A DNA stretch of 64,000 nucleotides, from NCBI GenBank assembly GCA_045601045.1, contig JAZRZA010000007.1, positions 1-64,000 on the forward strand, in the 5' to 3' direction. Positions within the stretch are counted from its first letter, which is position 1. The number at the start of each line of letters is the position of its first letter. The notes under the pieces are model-generated. The model was not told the DNA's origin, searched no databases, and was given only the letters and a program-made list of their open reading frames with translations. Below, piece after piece: positions 35,144-43,075 of this stretch. Both the position numbers and the translations under genes were made by a program. This DNA comes from UBA1181 sp045601045 (GTDB lineage: Bacteria; Bacteroidota; Bacteroidia; Bacteroidales; Paludibacteraceae).

Positions 35144-36574
35144 TTACGCCTCTTTATTAGCCTTCATTTCAGCCAACTTGCGTGAATTCTCTTGAATCTT
35201 AGCCTCGTCGATGTCGTAGAAGAACAACGCAATGATTGCGATCACAGCACCAAGCAATGGCAACAACGAGTAAATGTTCTTGATAGAAGAGATAATATCC
35301 TCACCCAATTGAGTGTTAGCCACGAATCCAATAGCAGCCAACGCATACAAAGGAATTGAGTTAGCCAAAGAGGTTCCCAATTTTTGTGCCATAGTAGCGG
35401 AAGAGTAGATCAAACCAGTCGCACGACGACCTGTCTCCACCTCAGCGTTATCAGCTACATCAGCATACATACTCCACATGATGTAACCACATGGGCCGAT
35501 CGACAAGGTGAACAACAAGTTCAACAAAAGGATAATACCGATATTCTCTTTAGGCACGAAAAGTAAGCAGAGTGAAAGTGCGGACGCAAGAACGAAGCAA
35601 CCCAACCAAGTTGGTTTCTTACCGAATTTCTTCACCACTGTTTGAATCATGATAGTACCCAAGATGGTAAGAACAGATCCCAAACCTAACAAGATGGTAG
35701 AAACGATCTCCCAGTTCAATTGGAATCCGAAAAGTGTTCCATTAACAACGAACTCTGTTTGGCCATCCACAATCACGGTATCAGCCACATAATACTTAGC
35801 GTAGTATGCAACCAAACCATTGTGAACGAATACGAAGAACAAGAATGCGATACCTGCAACAGTCAAAGCAATCCAAGGCTTATTCTTACCCAAATCCTTC
35901 AAGTCATCTGACAACTTAGAAGTCTCTTTCTTCACTGGCTCCACACGTTCTCTTGTGAAATAGAAAGTACAGAACAACAAGATACCTGCGGCAACCGCAT
36001 AAAGCAACGCTGTAGTAGCGAACGCCTCTTGTCCTGTTTGGTGAAGATGGTCTTGAATCCAACGAACGATGGTAAATACGAAACCGTAGCTAACAAGACA
36101 TCCAGCTTGCGCCAAGATATTTCTGTATGCGGAAACGTCTGTTCTCTCTTGAGGATCAGCTGAGATAACACCCATCAATGCACCGTAAGGCACATTTACC
36201 ACTGAATACATCAAACGGAAAGCAAGGAAGGTCAAGTAAGCGTAGATCAACTTACCAGTGTCACCCATGTCTGGTGTACGGAATGTCATATAACCAATGA
36301 CACAGAATGGTACCAAACCGAACAAAATCCAAGGACGGAAACGACCCCAACGAGAGTTCTTTCTATCCGCGATCGCTCCAATCACCACGTCAAACGCGAT
36401 ATCGATGAGAGAGATGATCAAAATCATGTTACCTGCAACCACTGCATCTAGACCAAAGTACTCAGTATAGAAAGCGGAAGCGATGCATATCAACCCCCAA
36501 AAGAAGTTACATGCCATGTCTCCTACACCATAGGAGAATTTCTCTAAGAAAGAGAGCTTTTGATTGTTTTCCAT
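35144..36574 (-). CDS. GPH-family sugar:cation symporter (MelB-like), copy 2
   Basis: 476 residues, about 12 membrane segments, opening MENNQKLSFLEKFSYGVGDMACNF and the box LIDIAFDVVIGAIADRKNSRWGRFRPWI. It is a paralogue of 31995-33440; their first 21 residues differ at only two positions. It lies 21 bp after the GH3 gene and so appears to be co-transcribed with it, which ties it to uptake of glucan oligosaccharides. Substrate not provable from sequence. Confidence 0.9.
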   Translation of the reverse strand: MENNQKLSFLEKFSYGVGDMACNFFWGLICIASAFYTEYFGLDAVVAGNMILIISLIDIAFDVVIGAIADRKNSRWGRFRPWILFGLVPFCVIGYMTFRTPDMGDTGKLIYAYLTFLAFRLMYSVVNVPYGALMGVISADPQERTDVSAYRNILAQAGCLVSYGFVFTIVRWIQDHLHQTGQEAFATTALLYAVAAGILLFCTFYFTRERVEPVKKETSKLSDDLKDLGKNKPWIALTVAGIAFLFFVFVHNGLVAYYAKYYVADTVIVDGQTEFVVNGTLFGFQLNWEIVSTILLGLGSVLTILGTIMIQTVVKKFGKKPTWLGCFVLASALSLCLLFVPKENIGIILLLNLLFTLSIGPCGYIMWSMYADVADNAEVETGRRATGLIYSSATMAQKLGTSLANSIPLYALAAIGFVANTQLGEDIISSIKNIYSLLPLLGAVIAIIALFFYDIDEAKIQENSRKLAEMKANKEA

Positions 36575-36595
36575 GTTTTAAAATTATTATTGATT

Positions 36596-38344
36596 TTACT
36601 TTAATTCATCACGATTCAACCTCACAGGAGAGACACCTTGGAAAGGAATCTCACCGCACAAAGCCTTCACCACCGCCTTTTGCGTAAAGGTGTCGCAGCT
36701 ATATGCGTTGATCTTAGTTGGAACGATCTCTTGGTACAGTTCGTTCATATAAGGGTTCGCATACGAGATCGCGATACGCTTATTAGGATCCAACGCATTG
36801 GCAGTCCAAACGGCATATGCCTCAAGGTCCTTCAACAAGCCCGTTCCGAATGGATAAAAGTAACGGTAGTCGAAGCTGACAATACACTTGTCATAACTCT
36901 TGATGGAATCGATTCTCCCACCCCATTGGTACCAGTGAGGGTTCACGAAGAAATCGACATCGAAGCCACGCTTCTCCAACTCTCTTTTGGTCACTGCAAA
37001 TTTTTCCGGGTTCATTTCCATACCCACTTGAATGATAGCGATACGCTTGCCATCCTCAGCCTTGATAGGGAGCAAATTGTTGCTATTCTCCACCAAAGTC
37101 ACCGACTTTTCAGCGATGGCGTCACCTGTTTGCTTCACAAATTGTTTAGCCTCTTCAGTCAATGGAGTCTCCAAAGAATCAGTCTTCTCCAACAATCCAA
37201 AACGCTCACGCAATGCCCAAACGCGGGAAACTGCATCGTCCAAACGCTCCATTGGAATCTCGCCACGCAAGATACGTGCCTCGACAGAGTCCATATAAGC
37301 CAAGCTTGGCCAAAGAACGATGTCCGCACCAGCAGCGAAACATTGAATGGATACCTCCAACTCATCCTTATAATAACCCGCACAAGCACCCATGTTCAAG
37401 GCGTCTGTAACGATTACACCTTTGTAGTTAAGTTTGTTCTTCAACAAATCGACCATCAACTCCTTGGAAATAGTGGCAGGAGGGAATTGACCTTGAATCT
37501 TTTCGGTTTGGTAAGCTGGCATTCTGATGTGGCCCACCATGATGGTAGCCGCCTCGTTGTCGATCAAGCCCTTGAACAATTGTCCAAAACTTGCGTTCCA
37601 TTCCTCTTGCGACAAAAAGTTAGTGGAGGTCACCAAGTGTTGGTTACGCATGCTGACACCGTCGCCAGGGAAGTGCTTCACGGTTGAAATCACACCTTGG
37701 CTATGCATACCGTTCATTTGTCCCTTCAAGATTGGCAAAGCTTTCTGAGCATCATCCGATACGGAACGTTCTACCACCAAGTCTTGAAGAGGATTCATGT
37801 TCAAATCGCAGACAGGGTGCAATAACCAGTTGAATCCCATCTCTTTTGCCTCCATCGCAATGGATTTACCAAGGTCGGAAGCCAAAGCGCTATCGCCAGC
37901 AGCACCCAAAGCCATACCGGTAGGCAACTGAGTATATTTGGAGTAGGTTTCACCTATACCTCTTTCGAAATCTTCACTGACAAGCAAAGGGAATTTAGAC
38001 GCCGCATTGTACTCCTTCAAAGTCGCGGACATCAACGCCAATGGATCTTGGCCCTTCGCACGCGGATTGAAATACCAATCACACATGAAGATGCTGCCAA
38101 CTGGATACTTCTCCATGAATGACTTGATGGTTCCCTCGCTTGTAGCGGACTTGTGCGCCTCAAACAAACATTGCACCATCATGGTCTGTCCGATCTTCTC
38201 ACGAAGACTCAAGGTCTTCCATGTCGTATCGGTTGCTTGGAACTCATAAGTGGCTTTTAGATCCACTTGGGGTTGCTCCTGCTTACAAGAGGCAAGGGCA
38301 AGAGTCGCCGCAGCCACACAAAAAAAGCTTTTAACTTTACTCAT
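36596..38344 (-). CDS. GH3-family glycosidase lipoprotein
   Basis: 582 residues. The lipoprotein signal MSKVKSFFCVAAATLALASC has its lipobox Cys at 20. The GH3 N-terminal barrel has FERGIGET, STVKHFPGDGVSMRNQHL and nucleophile Asp in VIVTDALNMGA. A GH3_C-type alpha/beta domain follows (about 400-560, GKRIAIIQVGMEMNPEKF...). The KHFPGDG form is shared by NagZ-like and some beta-glucosidase members, so the substrate (beta-glucoside or beta-N-acetylglucosaminide) is open. The neighbouring cellulases and cellobiose phosphorylase favour beta-glucan trimming. Forms an operon with the downstream transporter 2. Confidence 0.85.
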   Translation of the reverse strand: MSKVKSFFCVAAATLALASCKQEQPQVDLKATYEFQATDTTWKTLSLREKIGQTMMVQCLFEAHKSATSEGTIKSFMEKYPVGSIFMCDWYFNPRAKGQDPLALMSATLKEYNAASKFPLLVSEDFERGIGETYSKYTQLPTGMALGAAGDSALASDLGKSIAMEAKEMGFNWLLHPVCDLNMNPLQDLVVERSVSDDAQKALPILKGQMNGMHSQGVISTVKHFPGDGVSMRNQHLVTSTNFLSQEEWNASFGQLFKGLIDNEAATIMVGHIRMPAYQTEKIQGQFPPATISKELMVDLLKNKLNYKGVIVTDALNMGACAGYYKDELEVSIQCFAAGADIVLWPSLAYMDSVEARILRGEIPMERLDDAVSRVWALRERFGLLEKTDSLETPLTEEAKQFVKQTGDAIAEKSVTLVENSNNLLPIKAEDGKRIAIIQVGMEMNPEKFAVTKRELEKRGFDVDFFVNPHWYQWGGRIDSIKSYDKCIVSFDYRYFYPFGTGLLKDLEAYAVWTANALDPNKRIAISYANPYMNELYQEIVPTKINAYSCDTFTQKAVVKALCGEIPFQGVSPVRLNRDELK

Positions 38345-38396
38345 CTCGCTTGATTGTTTAAATTATATTTTCTTGGTTATTTTGATTAAAAGAAAA

Positions 38397-38427
38397 AGGG
38401 AAAGACGAATCTTCTTCGTCCTTCCCT
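38397..38427 (-). terminator. Terminator of the GH5 lipoprotein gene
   Basis: AGGGAAGGACGAA and TTCGTCTTTCCCT pair (one mismatch) over 5 nt and are followed by TTTTC on the minus strand. Confidence 0.8.
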
Positions 38428-38436
38428 AATTCCATC

Positions 38437-39684
38437 TTATTTTGTATACAAATTACTTGCCTTCAATACAGTTGAATCAGCTGCGCCCGCATTCACAACA
38501 GACAACACCTTCTTCACATACTCTCCTGAAGGAGTCAAATCGTTCCACTCCTTCTTCGCGCAAGCGCCTGGCTTCAAAGCGGAAGAAGATCTTGGATCAT
38601 CGGAGAAGCTCCAGTTACAGAAGCTGACCAATTGCTTGCCAGCGTTGTTACCGCTCAACAATTGCAACCACTTGTCTGTTCTATCGATGTGCAAATCACC
38701 ATTACCGTCAGCGTTGGTCAAACCGAACTCTGAGCAGAATACTGGCAATTTGCCCAATACATCGTACATGTAAGAATACATGTTGTAGTAATCAGGCTTG
38801 CCACCTTGAGGGAATCCCTCGTTGTGCTCTCCTGAATAGAAGTGGAAGGTGTACATCACGTTGTCGTATTGAAGTCTTGCGTCACGGGCAGGCAATGGGT
38901 CTGAAAGGTCCTTACCATTTCCTTGATACATACCCTCCTTCAAACATGCATCCACCAACTGGTTCCATTGAGGAGTTCCCACCATGATGATTGGATGAGC
39001 GGCACCTACAGCGTCGTACTCCTTTTGGATGGTAGGGATGATTGTATTCGCGTACTCGGCGATCATATCCCAAGAAACGATTGTATCCTTGGTACAAACC
39101 CAAGTTTTCTCTGGATCACCCTTCTCGAGACAGTTGTTAGGTTCGTTGCAGATCTCGAAAAGAACGTGTTTTTTATTCGCGTATTTATTAGCCATGAATT
39201 GGAAAAACTCTTGTGCGCCAGCGTACTTAGGATCCAATGGATTACCTGGTGTCAAGATATGCCAATCCACCAAGCAGTAGATACCCATCTTCTCGCAGAG
39301 ATCCACAATCTCGCACAATTTCGCGCGGAACTTCTCAGGGTCTGTGTTGTAACCCTCCTCCTCAACATACAAGGCGAAACGCAAAATGTTGATGCTCCAA
39401 TCCTTTACCAACAATTCAACAGACTCCGCAGTGTAGCAGTCCGGACACCATTGCCATCCGTGGGTACTCATACCAGCCAATTGAACAGGGTTACCAGCTT
39501 CGTCGCAAAGTTGATTGCCTACAACCTTAAGGCTTCCATATTTCGCAACAGGAGATCCTTCTGGATAGCATACCGCACCAGAGCAACAAGTGCCACCATT
39601 GCCATTATTGTTATTGTTGTTTCCACCACAGCAAGAGGCCAACGAGATGAGGGCAGCCGCAGCGAAATATAATATCTTCTTCAT
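38437..39684 (-). CDS. GH5 cellulase lipoprotein
   Basis: 415 residues from MKKILYFAAAALISLASC. The ATG 19 codons upstream is rejected because the lipoprotein signal begins here. After an Asn/Gly-rich linker (20-32) comes one GH5 domain with acid/base E181 in FEICNEPNNC, nucleophile E319 in VFCSEFG, and YCLVDWHIL. Its N-terminal block YPEGSPVAKYGSLKVVGNQL resembles the corresponding block of the fused GH5 at 43076-45439. Likely anchored in the outer membrane, cutting cellodextrins. Separated by terminators from the genes on both sides. Confidence 0.92.
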   Translation of the reverse strand: MKKILYFAAAALISLASCCGGNNNNNNGNGGTCCSGAVCYPEGSPVAKYGSLKVVGNQLCDEAGNPVQLAGMSTHGWQWCPDCYTAESVELLVKDWSINILRFALYVEEEGYNTDPEKFRAKLCEIVDLCEKMGIYCLVDWHILTPGNPLDPKYAGAQEFFQFMANKYANKKHVLFEICNEPNNCLEKGDPEKTWVCTKDTIVSWDMIAEYANTIIPTIQKEYDAVGAAHPIIMVGTPQWNQLVDACLKEGMYQGNGKDLSDPLPARDARLQYDNVMYTFHFYSGEHNEGFPQGGKPDYYNMYSYMYDVLGKLPVFCSEFGLTNADGNGDLHIDRTDKWLQLLSGNNAGKQLVSFCNWSFSDDPRSSSALKPGACAKKEWNDLTPSGEYVKKVLSVVNAGAADSTVLKASNLYTK

Positions 39685-39723
39685 TGTCAGAATAAATTTA
39701 TTTGTTTTTGAGAAAAAAAGGAA

Positions 39724-39755
39724 GGTAAGCCCAACCACCAACGGAAGGGCTTACC
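39724..39755 (-). terminator. Terminator of the cellobiose phosphorylase gene
   Basis: GGTAAGCCC and GGGCTTACC pair perfectly (9 bp) and are followed by CTTCCTTTTTTT on the minus strand. Confidence 0.8.
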
Positions 39756-39763
39756 CTTAATTA

Positions 39764-42253
39764 TTAACCCATGATTACCTCTACAGTGTTCTTAGAACCT
39801 GCAGGTTGCATAGGCACTACATTACCAGCGATCTCTTGACCGTTAAGAATCATCTTCTTAACACCCTTTTGTACGCCGTTGTTAGTTACAGTGATCTTGT
39901 ACTCAGCGCCACGGAAGATACGGTTAACTGAGTAACCCTTCATATCTGACTCCAAGCATGGATCGATTTGCAATCCCTTGTAAGAAGGCTTGATACCCAA
40001 AAGATATTGGCTCACGGTCAACCACATCCATGCGGCAGTACCAGTCAACCAAGAGTTCTTACCCTCACCTGGCTTAGCCGCATCCTTACCAGCTACCATT
40101 TGGCAGTTTACGTAAGGCTCAACCTTATGAAGCGCTTGATCCTTCAAGTATGCAGGGCTGATCTTCTTGAAGAGCTCCCATGCGTCGTTACCACGTCCGG
40201 CAACGGTCTCACCGATGATCACCCAAGGGTTGTTGTGGCAGAAGATACCAGCGTTCTCCTTGTATCCAGCAGGATATGAAGAGATCTCACCCATTTCAAC
40301 ATGATAGGTTGTATAAGCAGGGTTGTTCAATACCATACCGTGCTCGCAGTCGAGGTACTTCTTGCAAGAGTCGATAGCCTTGTCGACCATACCCTCTTCC
40401 AAACCGATACCGGCCATTGTACAGAAACCTTGGCTCTCGATGAAGATCTTACCCTCTTCACACTCGTTAGAACCGATCTTGTTTCCGTAGAAGTCGTATG
40501 CGCGGAGATACCACTCGCCATCCCAACCATGTTTCTTAACAGCCTCAACCATTGAGTCGATGCACTTTTGAGCGCGGGCAGCCTCATCGTTCTTGCCCAT
40601 CTCCTTACACAACTCAACATAGTCCTTACCAGTCACAACGAACAAACCAGCGATCATCAAAGACTCAGCCTTTGAACCTACTGAATTGTTCTCAGTTGTT
40701 TGGAATGACTCGTTTGGATCCCAAGAGAAGCAGTTCAAGTTCAAGCAGTCGTTCCAGTCAGCACGGCCAATCAATGGCAACATGTGAGGACCGAGGTTGT
40801 TCACAACGTGGTTGAAGGAGATCTTCAAGTGCTCGAACAAAGATACCTCTGTGCCTGGCTTGTTATCAAATGGTACTGGCTCATCCAAGATAGAGAAGTC
40901 ACCAGTCTCCTTTACGTATGCTGCGGTACCGAAGATCAACCAGCATGGATCATCGTTGAATCCACCACCGATATCATTGTTACCGTGCTTAGTCAATGGT
41001 TGGTATTGGTGGTAGCAACCACCATCAGGGAATTGAGTAGAAGCGATATCGATGATACGCTCACGTGCACGGGAAGGAACTTGGTGAACGAAACCAACCA
41101 AGTCTTGGTTAGAATCACGGAATCCCATACCACGACCTACACCGCTCTCAAAGAATGAAGCTGAACGAGAGAAGTTGAAGGTAATCATACATTGATATTG
41201 GCTCCAGATGTTAACCATACGATTCAATTTCTCATCGTCTGACTTAACAGCGTAGCACTCGAGCAACTTATCCCACATAGCAGCCAACTCCGCGAATGCG
41301 GCGTCAACAGCAGCCACGTTAGAGAAACGGTTGATTGTCTCAAGCGCCTTCTTCTTGTTCACGAATGTAACGTCAGAAGCTTGGGAAGTTACCAACTCAC
41401 CGCTCTTCTTACGAGCCAAATCCTCTTTGCAGAACTTCTCCTCTTGCTTGTTCTCTACATAACCGAGAACGAAGATGTAATCCTTGCTCTCTCCTGGCTT
41501 CAACTCCACCTCGATGTAGTGGGAAGCGATTGGAGACCATCCGTGTGCCAATGAGTTACCTGGCTTACCTGCCATAACACATTGAGGATCAGCGAACTCA
41601 TTGTAAAGTCCGATGAATGACTCACGGTCAGTATCATAACCGTCGATCTTAGCATTCGCTACAGCGTAGTATGCGTAGTGGTCACGACGCTCCTTGTACT
41701 CTGTCTTGTGATAGATCACGCTACCGTCGATCTCCACCTCACCGGTAGACCAGTTACGTTGGAAGTTCTCCATATCGGTTGCGGCATTCCACAAACACCA
41801 CTCAGCGAAAGAGAACAATTTGATCTTCTTGGTATAAGTAGTAGTATTCTTCAAAGTTACCTTTTGAACCTCAGCCCAAGTCTTCAAAGGAACGAAGAAG
41901 AGAACTGATGCCTCGATACCGTTCTTAGAACCGGTGATGCGGGTGTAGTTCATACCGTGACGGCACTCGTAAGAATCAAGCGGAGTCTTGCAAGGCTTCC
42001 AACCTGGGTTCCAAACTGTACCGTTGTCGTTGATGTAGAAATAACGACCGCCATTGTCCATAGGCACACCGTTGTAACGATAACGGGTGATACGACGGAA
42101 CTTAGCGTCCTTATAGAAGTTATAACCTCCGGCTGTATTTGAAATCAAACCGAAGAAATCCTCGTTACCAAGGTAGTTGATCCAAGGGAACGGGGTTGCG
42201 GGATTGGTGATGACGAACTCACGGTTCGCATCGTCGTAATGTCCGAATTCCAT
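39764..42253 (-). CDS. GH94 cellobiose phosphorylase
   Basis: 829 residues, usual for GH94, with no signal peptide, so cytoplasmic. It opens MEFGHYDDANREFVITNPATPFPWINYLG as cellobiose phosphorylases do. The (alpha/alpha)6 catalytic domain has HMLPLIGRADWNDCLNL, which carries the catalytic Asp, and DSNQDLVGFVHQVP. It splits cellobiose with phosphate into glucose 1-phosphate and glucose, saving ATP. Codon use is strongly biased. A good promoter lies about 60 bp upstream. It is the intracellular endpoint of the cellulose-use genes around it. Confidence 0.94.
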   Translation of the reverse strand: MEFGHYDDANREFVITNPATPFPWINYLGNEDFFGLISNTAGGYNFYKDAKFRRITRYRYNGVPMDNGGRYFYINDNGTVWNPGWKPCKTPLDSYECRHGMNYTRITGSKNGIEASVLFFVPLKTWAEVQKVTLKNTTTYTKKIKLFSFAEWCLWNAATDMENFQRNWSTGEVEIDGSVIYHKTEYKERRDHYAYYAVANAKIDGYDTDRESFIGLYNEFADPQCVMAGKPGNSLAHGWSPIASHYIEVELKPGESKDYIFVLGYVENKQEEKFCKEDLARKKSGELVTSQASDVTFVNKKKALETINRFSNVAAVDAAFAELAAMWDKLLECYAVKSDDEKLNRMVNIWSQYQCMITFNFSRSASFFESGVGRGMGFRDSNQDLVGFVHQVPSRARERIIDIASTQFPDGGCYHQYQPLTKHGNNDIGGGFNDDPCWLIFGTAAYVKETGDFSILDEPVPFDNKPGTEVSLFEHLKISFNHVVNNLGPHMLPLIGRADWNDCLNLNCFSWDPNESFQTTENNSVGSKAESLMIAGLFVVTGKDYVELCKEMGKNDEAARAQKCIDSMVEAVKKHGWDGEWYLRAYDFYGNKIGSNECEEGKIFIESQGFCTMAGIGLEEGMVDKAIDSCKKYLDCEHGMVLNNPAYTTYHVEMGEISSYPAGYKENAGIFCHNNPWVIIGETVAGRGNDAWELFKKISPAYLKDQALHKVEPYVNCQMVAGKDAAKPGEGKNSWLTGTAAWMWLTVSQYLLGIKPSYKGLQIDPCLESDMKGYSVNRIFRGAEYKITVTNNGVQKGVKKMILNGQEIAGNVVPMQPAGSKNTVEVIMG

Positions 42254-42312
42254 GTTTTAAAATATTTAATAATTTTCTTAATTCAAATATAGGCGCATTT
42301 CCATACGTCGCA

Positions 42313-42342
42313 CAAATATACTACAATATTCGGTTTATACAA
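42313..42342 (-). promoter_or_regulatory. Promoter of the cellobiose phosphorylase gene
   Basis: TTG (42342-42340), a 19-nt spacer and TATATTTG (42320-42313) on the minus strand. A second TATATTTG box at 42291-42284 may give an alternative start. Confidence 0.6.
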
Positions 42343-42438
42343 CACTTTTTAACAAAGGATTTTGCCGAATACCGCTCACATTTTCCGAGAATTGACAATG
42401 CGTTCACAAAAGAGGAACCACATCTTTTATCAAATTCA

Positions 42439-42882
42439 CTACTTATAAAGTTTTATCATCCATCTATCCTTCTTGGTAGCTGGACGGAAGTTTTTGTAAT
42501 AGGCGGGATAACCTGTGACAATCACCTCGATTTCTGTCTCCGACGCATGAACGTCGAAATGGGCTGCCACCATCACATCAGCCTTGTACTCCTTCTCGGC
42601 GTGGGCCAATGCTATATCCTTGTAAATCTGAATCTTGTCCATGGAATTTTTATCCATCTGCACCTTGAAAGTCTCCTTGTAAGTAACCTTCTCATTGCCA
42701 ATCATCTCCAAATCCGCGATTATCGGATTCATAATGATGCCATGGCTTGGCTCCACCATTTGCGAATTACTGCTCTCATCGTAAGAGAATGGCTCCTCCT
42801 TCTCTTTGGACTTCGCGTTCACGACGAACGCGCTGGTCAACATGGCTGCGCCAAGCGCCAATTTCAAAATATTATTTCTCAT
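42439..42882 (-). CDS. Exported protein of unknown function
   Basis: 147 residues from MRNNILKLALGAAMLTSAFVVNA. An ATG 22 codons upstream would place non-hydrophobic sequence before the signal peptide. The mature part includes GIIMNPIIADLEMIGNEKVTYKETFKVQMDK, a helix around ALAHAEKEYKADVMVAAHFDV, and an ITV-rich strand VTGYPAYYKNFRPAT. I recognise no family. It sits between the fused GH5 gene and GH94, but there is no sign of shared transcription. Confidence 0.6.
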   Translation of the reverse strand: MRNNILKLALGAAMLTSAFVVNAKSKEKEEPFSYDESSNSQMVEPSHGIIMNPIIADLEMIGNEKVTYKETFKVQMDKNSMDKIQIYKDIALAHAEKEYKADVMVAAHFDVHASETEIEVIVTGYPAYYKNFRPATKKDRWMIKLYK

Positions 42883-43026
42883 AAATCTGCTAGGAACAAC
42901 TCGTCCCATTTTTAGGTTTACACATGCACTGATAGGCCCAAAGCCCATTTAAAACACAAATATATAATAAATGAGAATATAACCTAACTCCTGACATTTA
43001 AATCTTAACTCCTGTCCCAAAACGAA

Positions 43027-43047
43027 GGGCACCCACAAGGAGTGCCC
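43027..43047 (-). terminator. Weak terminator of the GH5-pseudoGH5 gene
   Basis: GGGCAC and GTGCCC pair over 9 nt. The T-run after it on the minus strand is interrupted. Confidence 0.45.
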
Positions 43048-43075
43048 CACGTCATTAATATCACATCAAAAACTG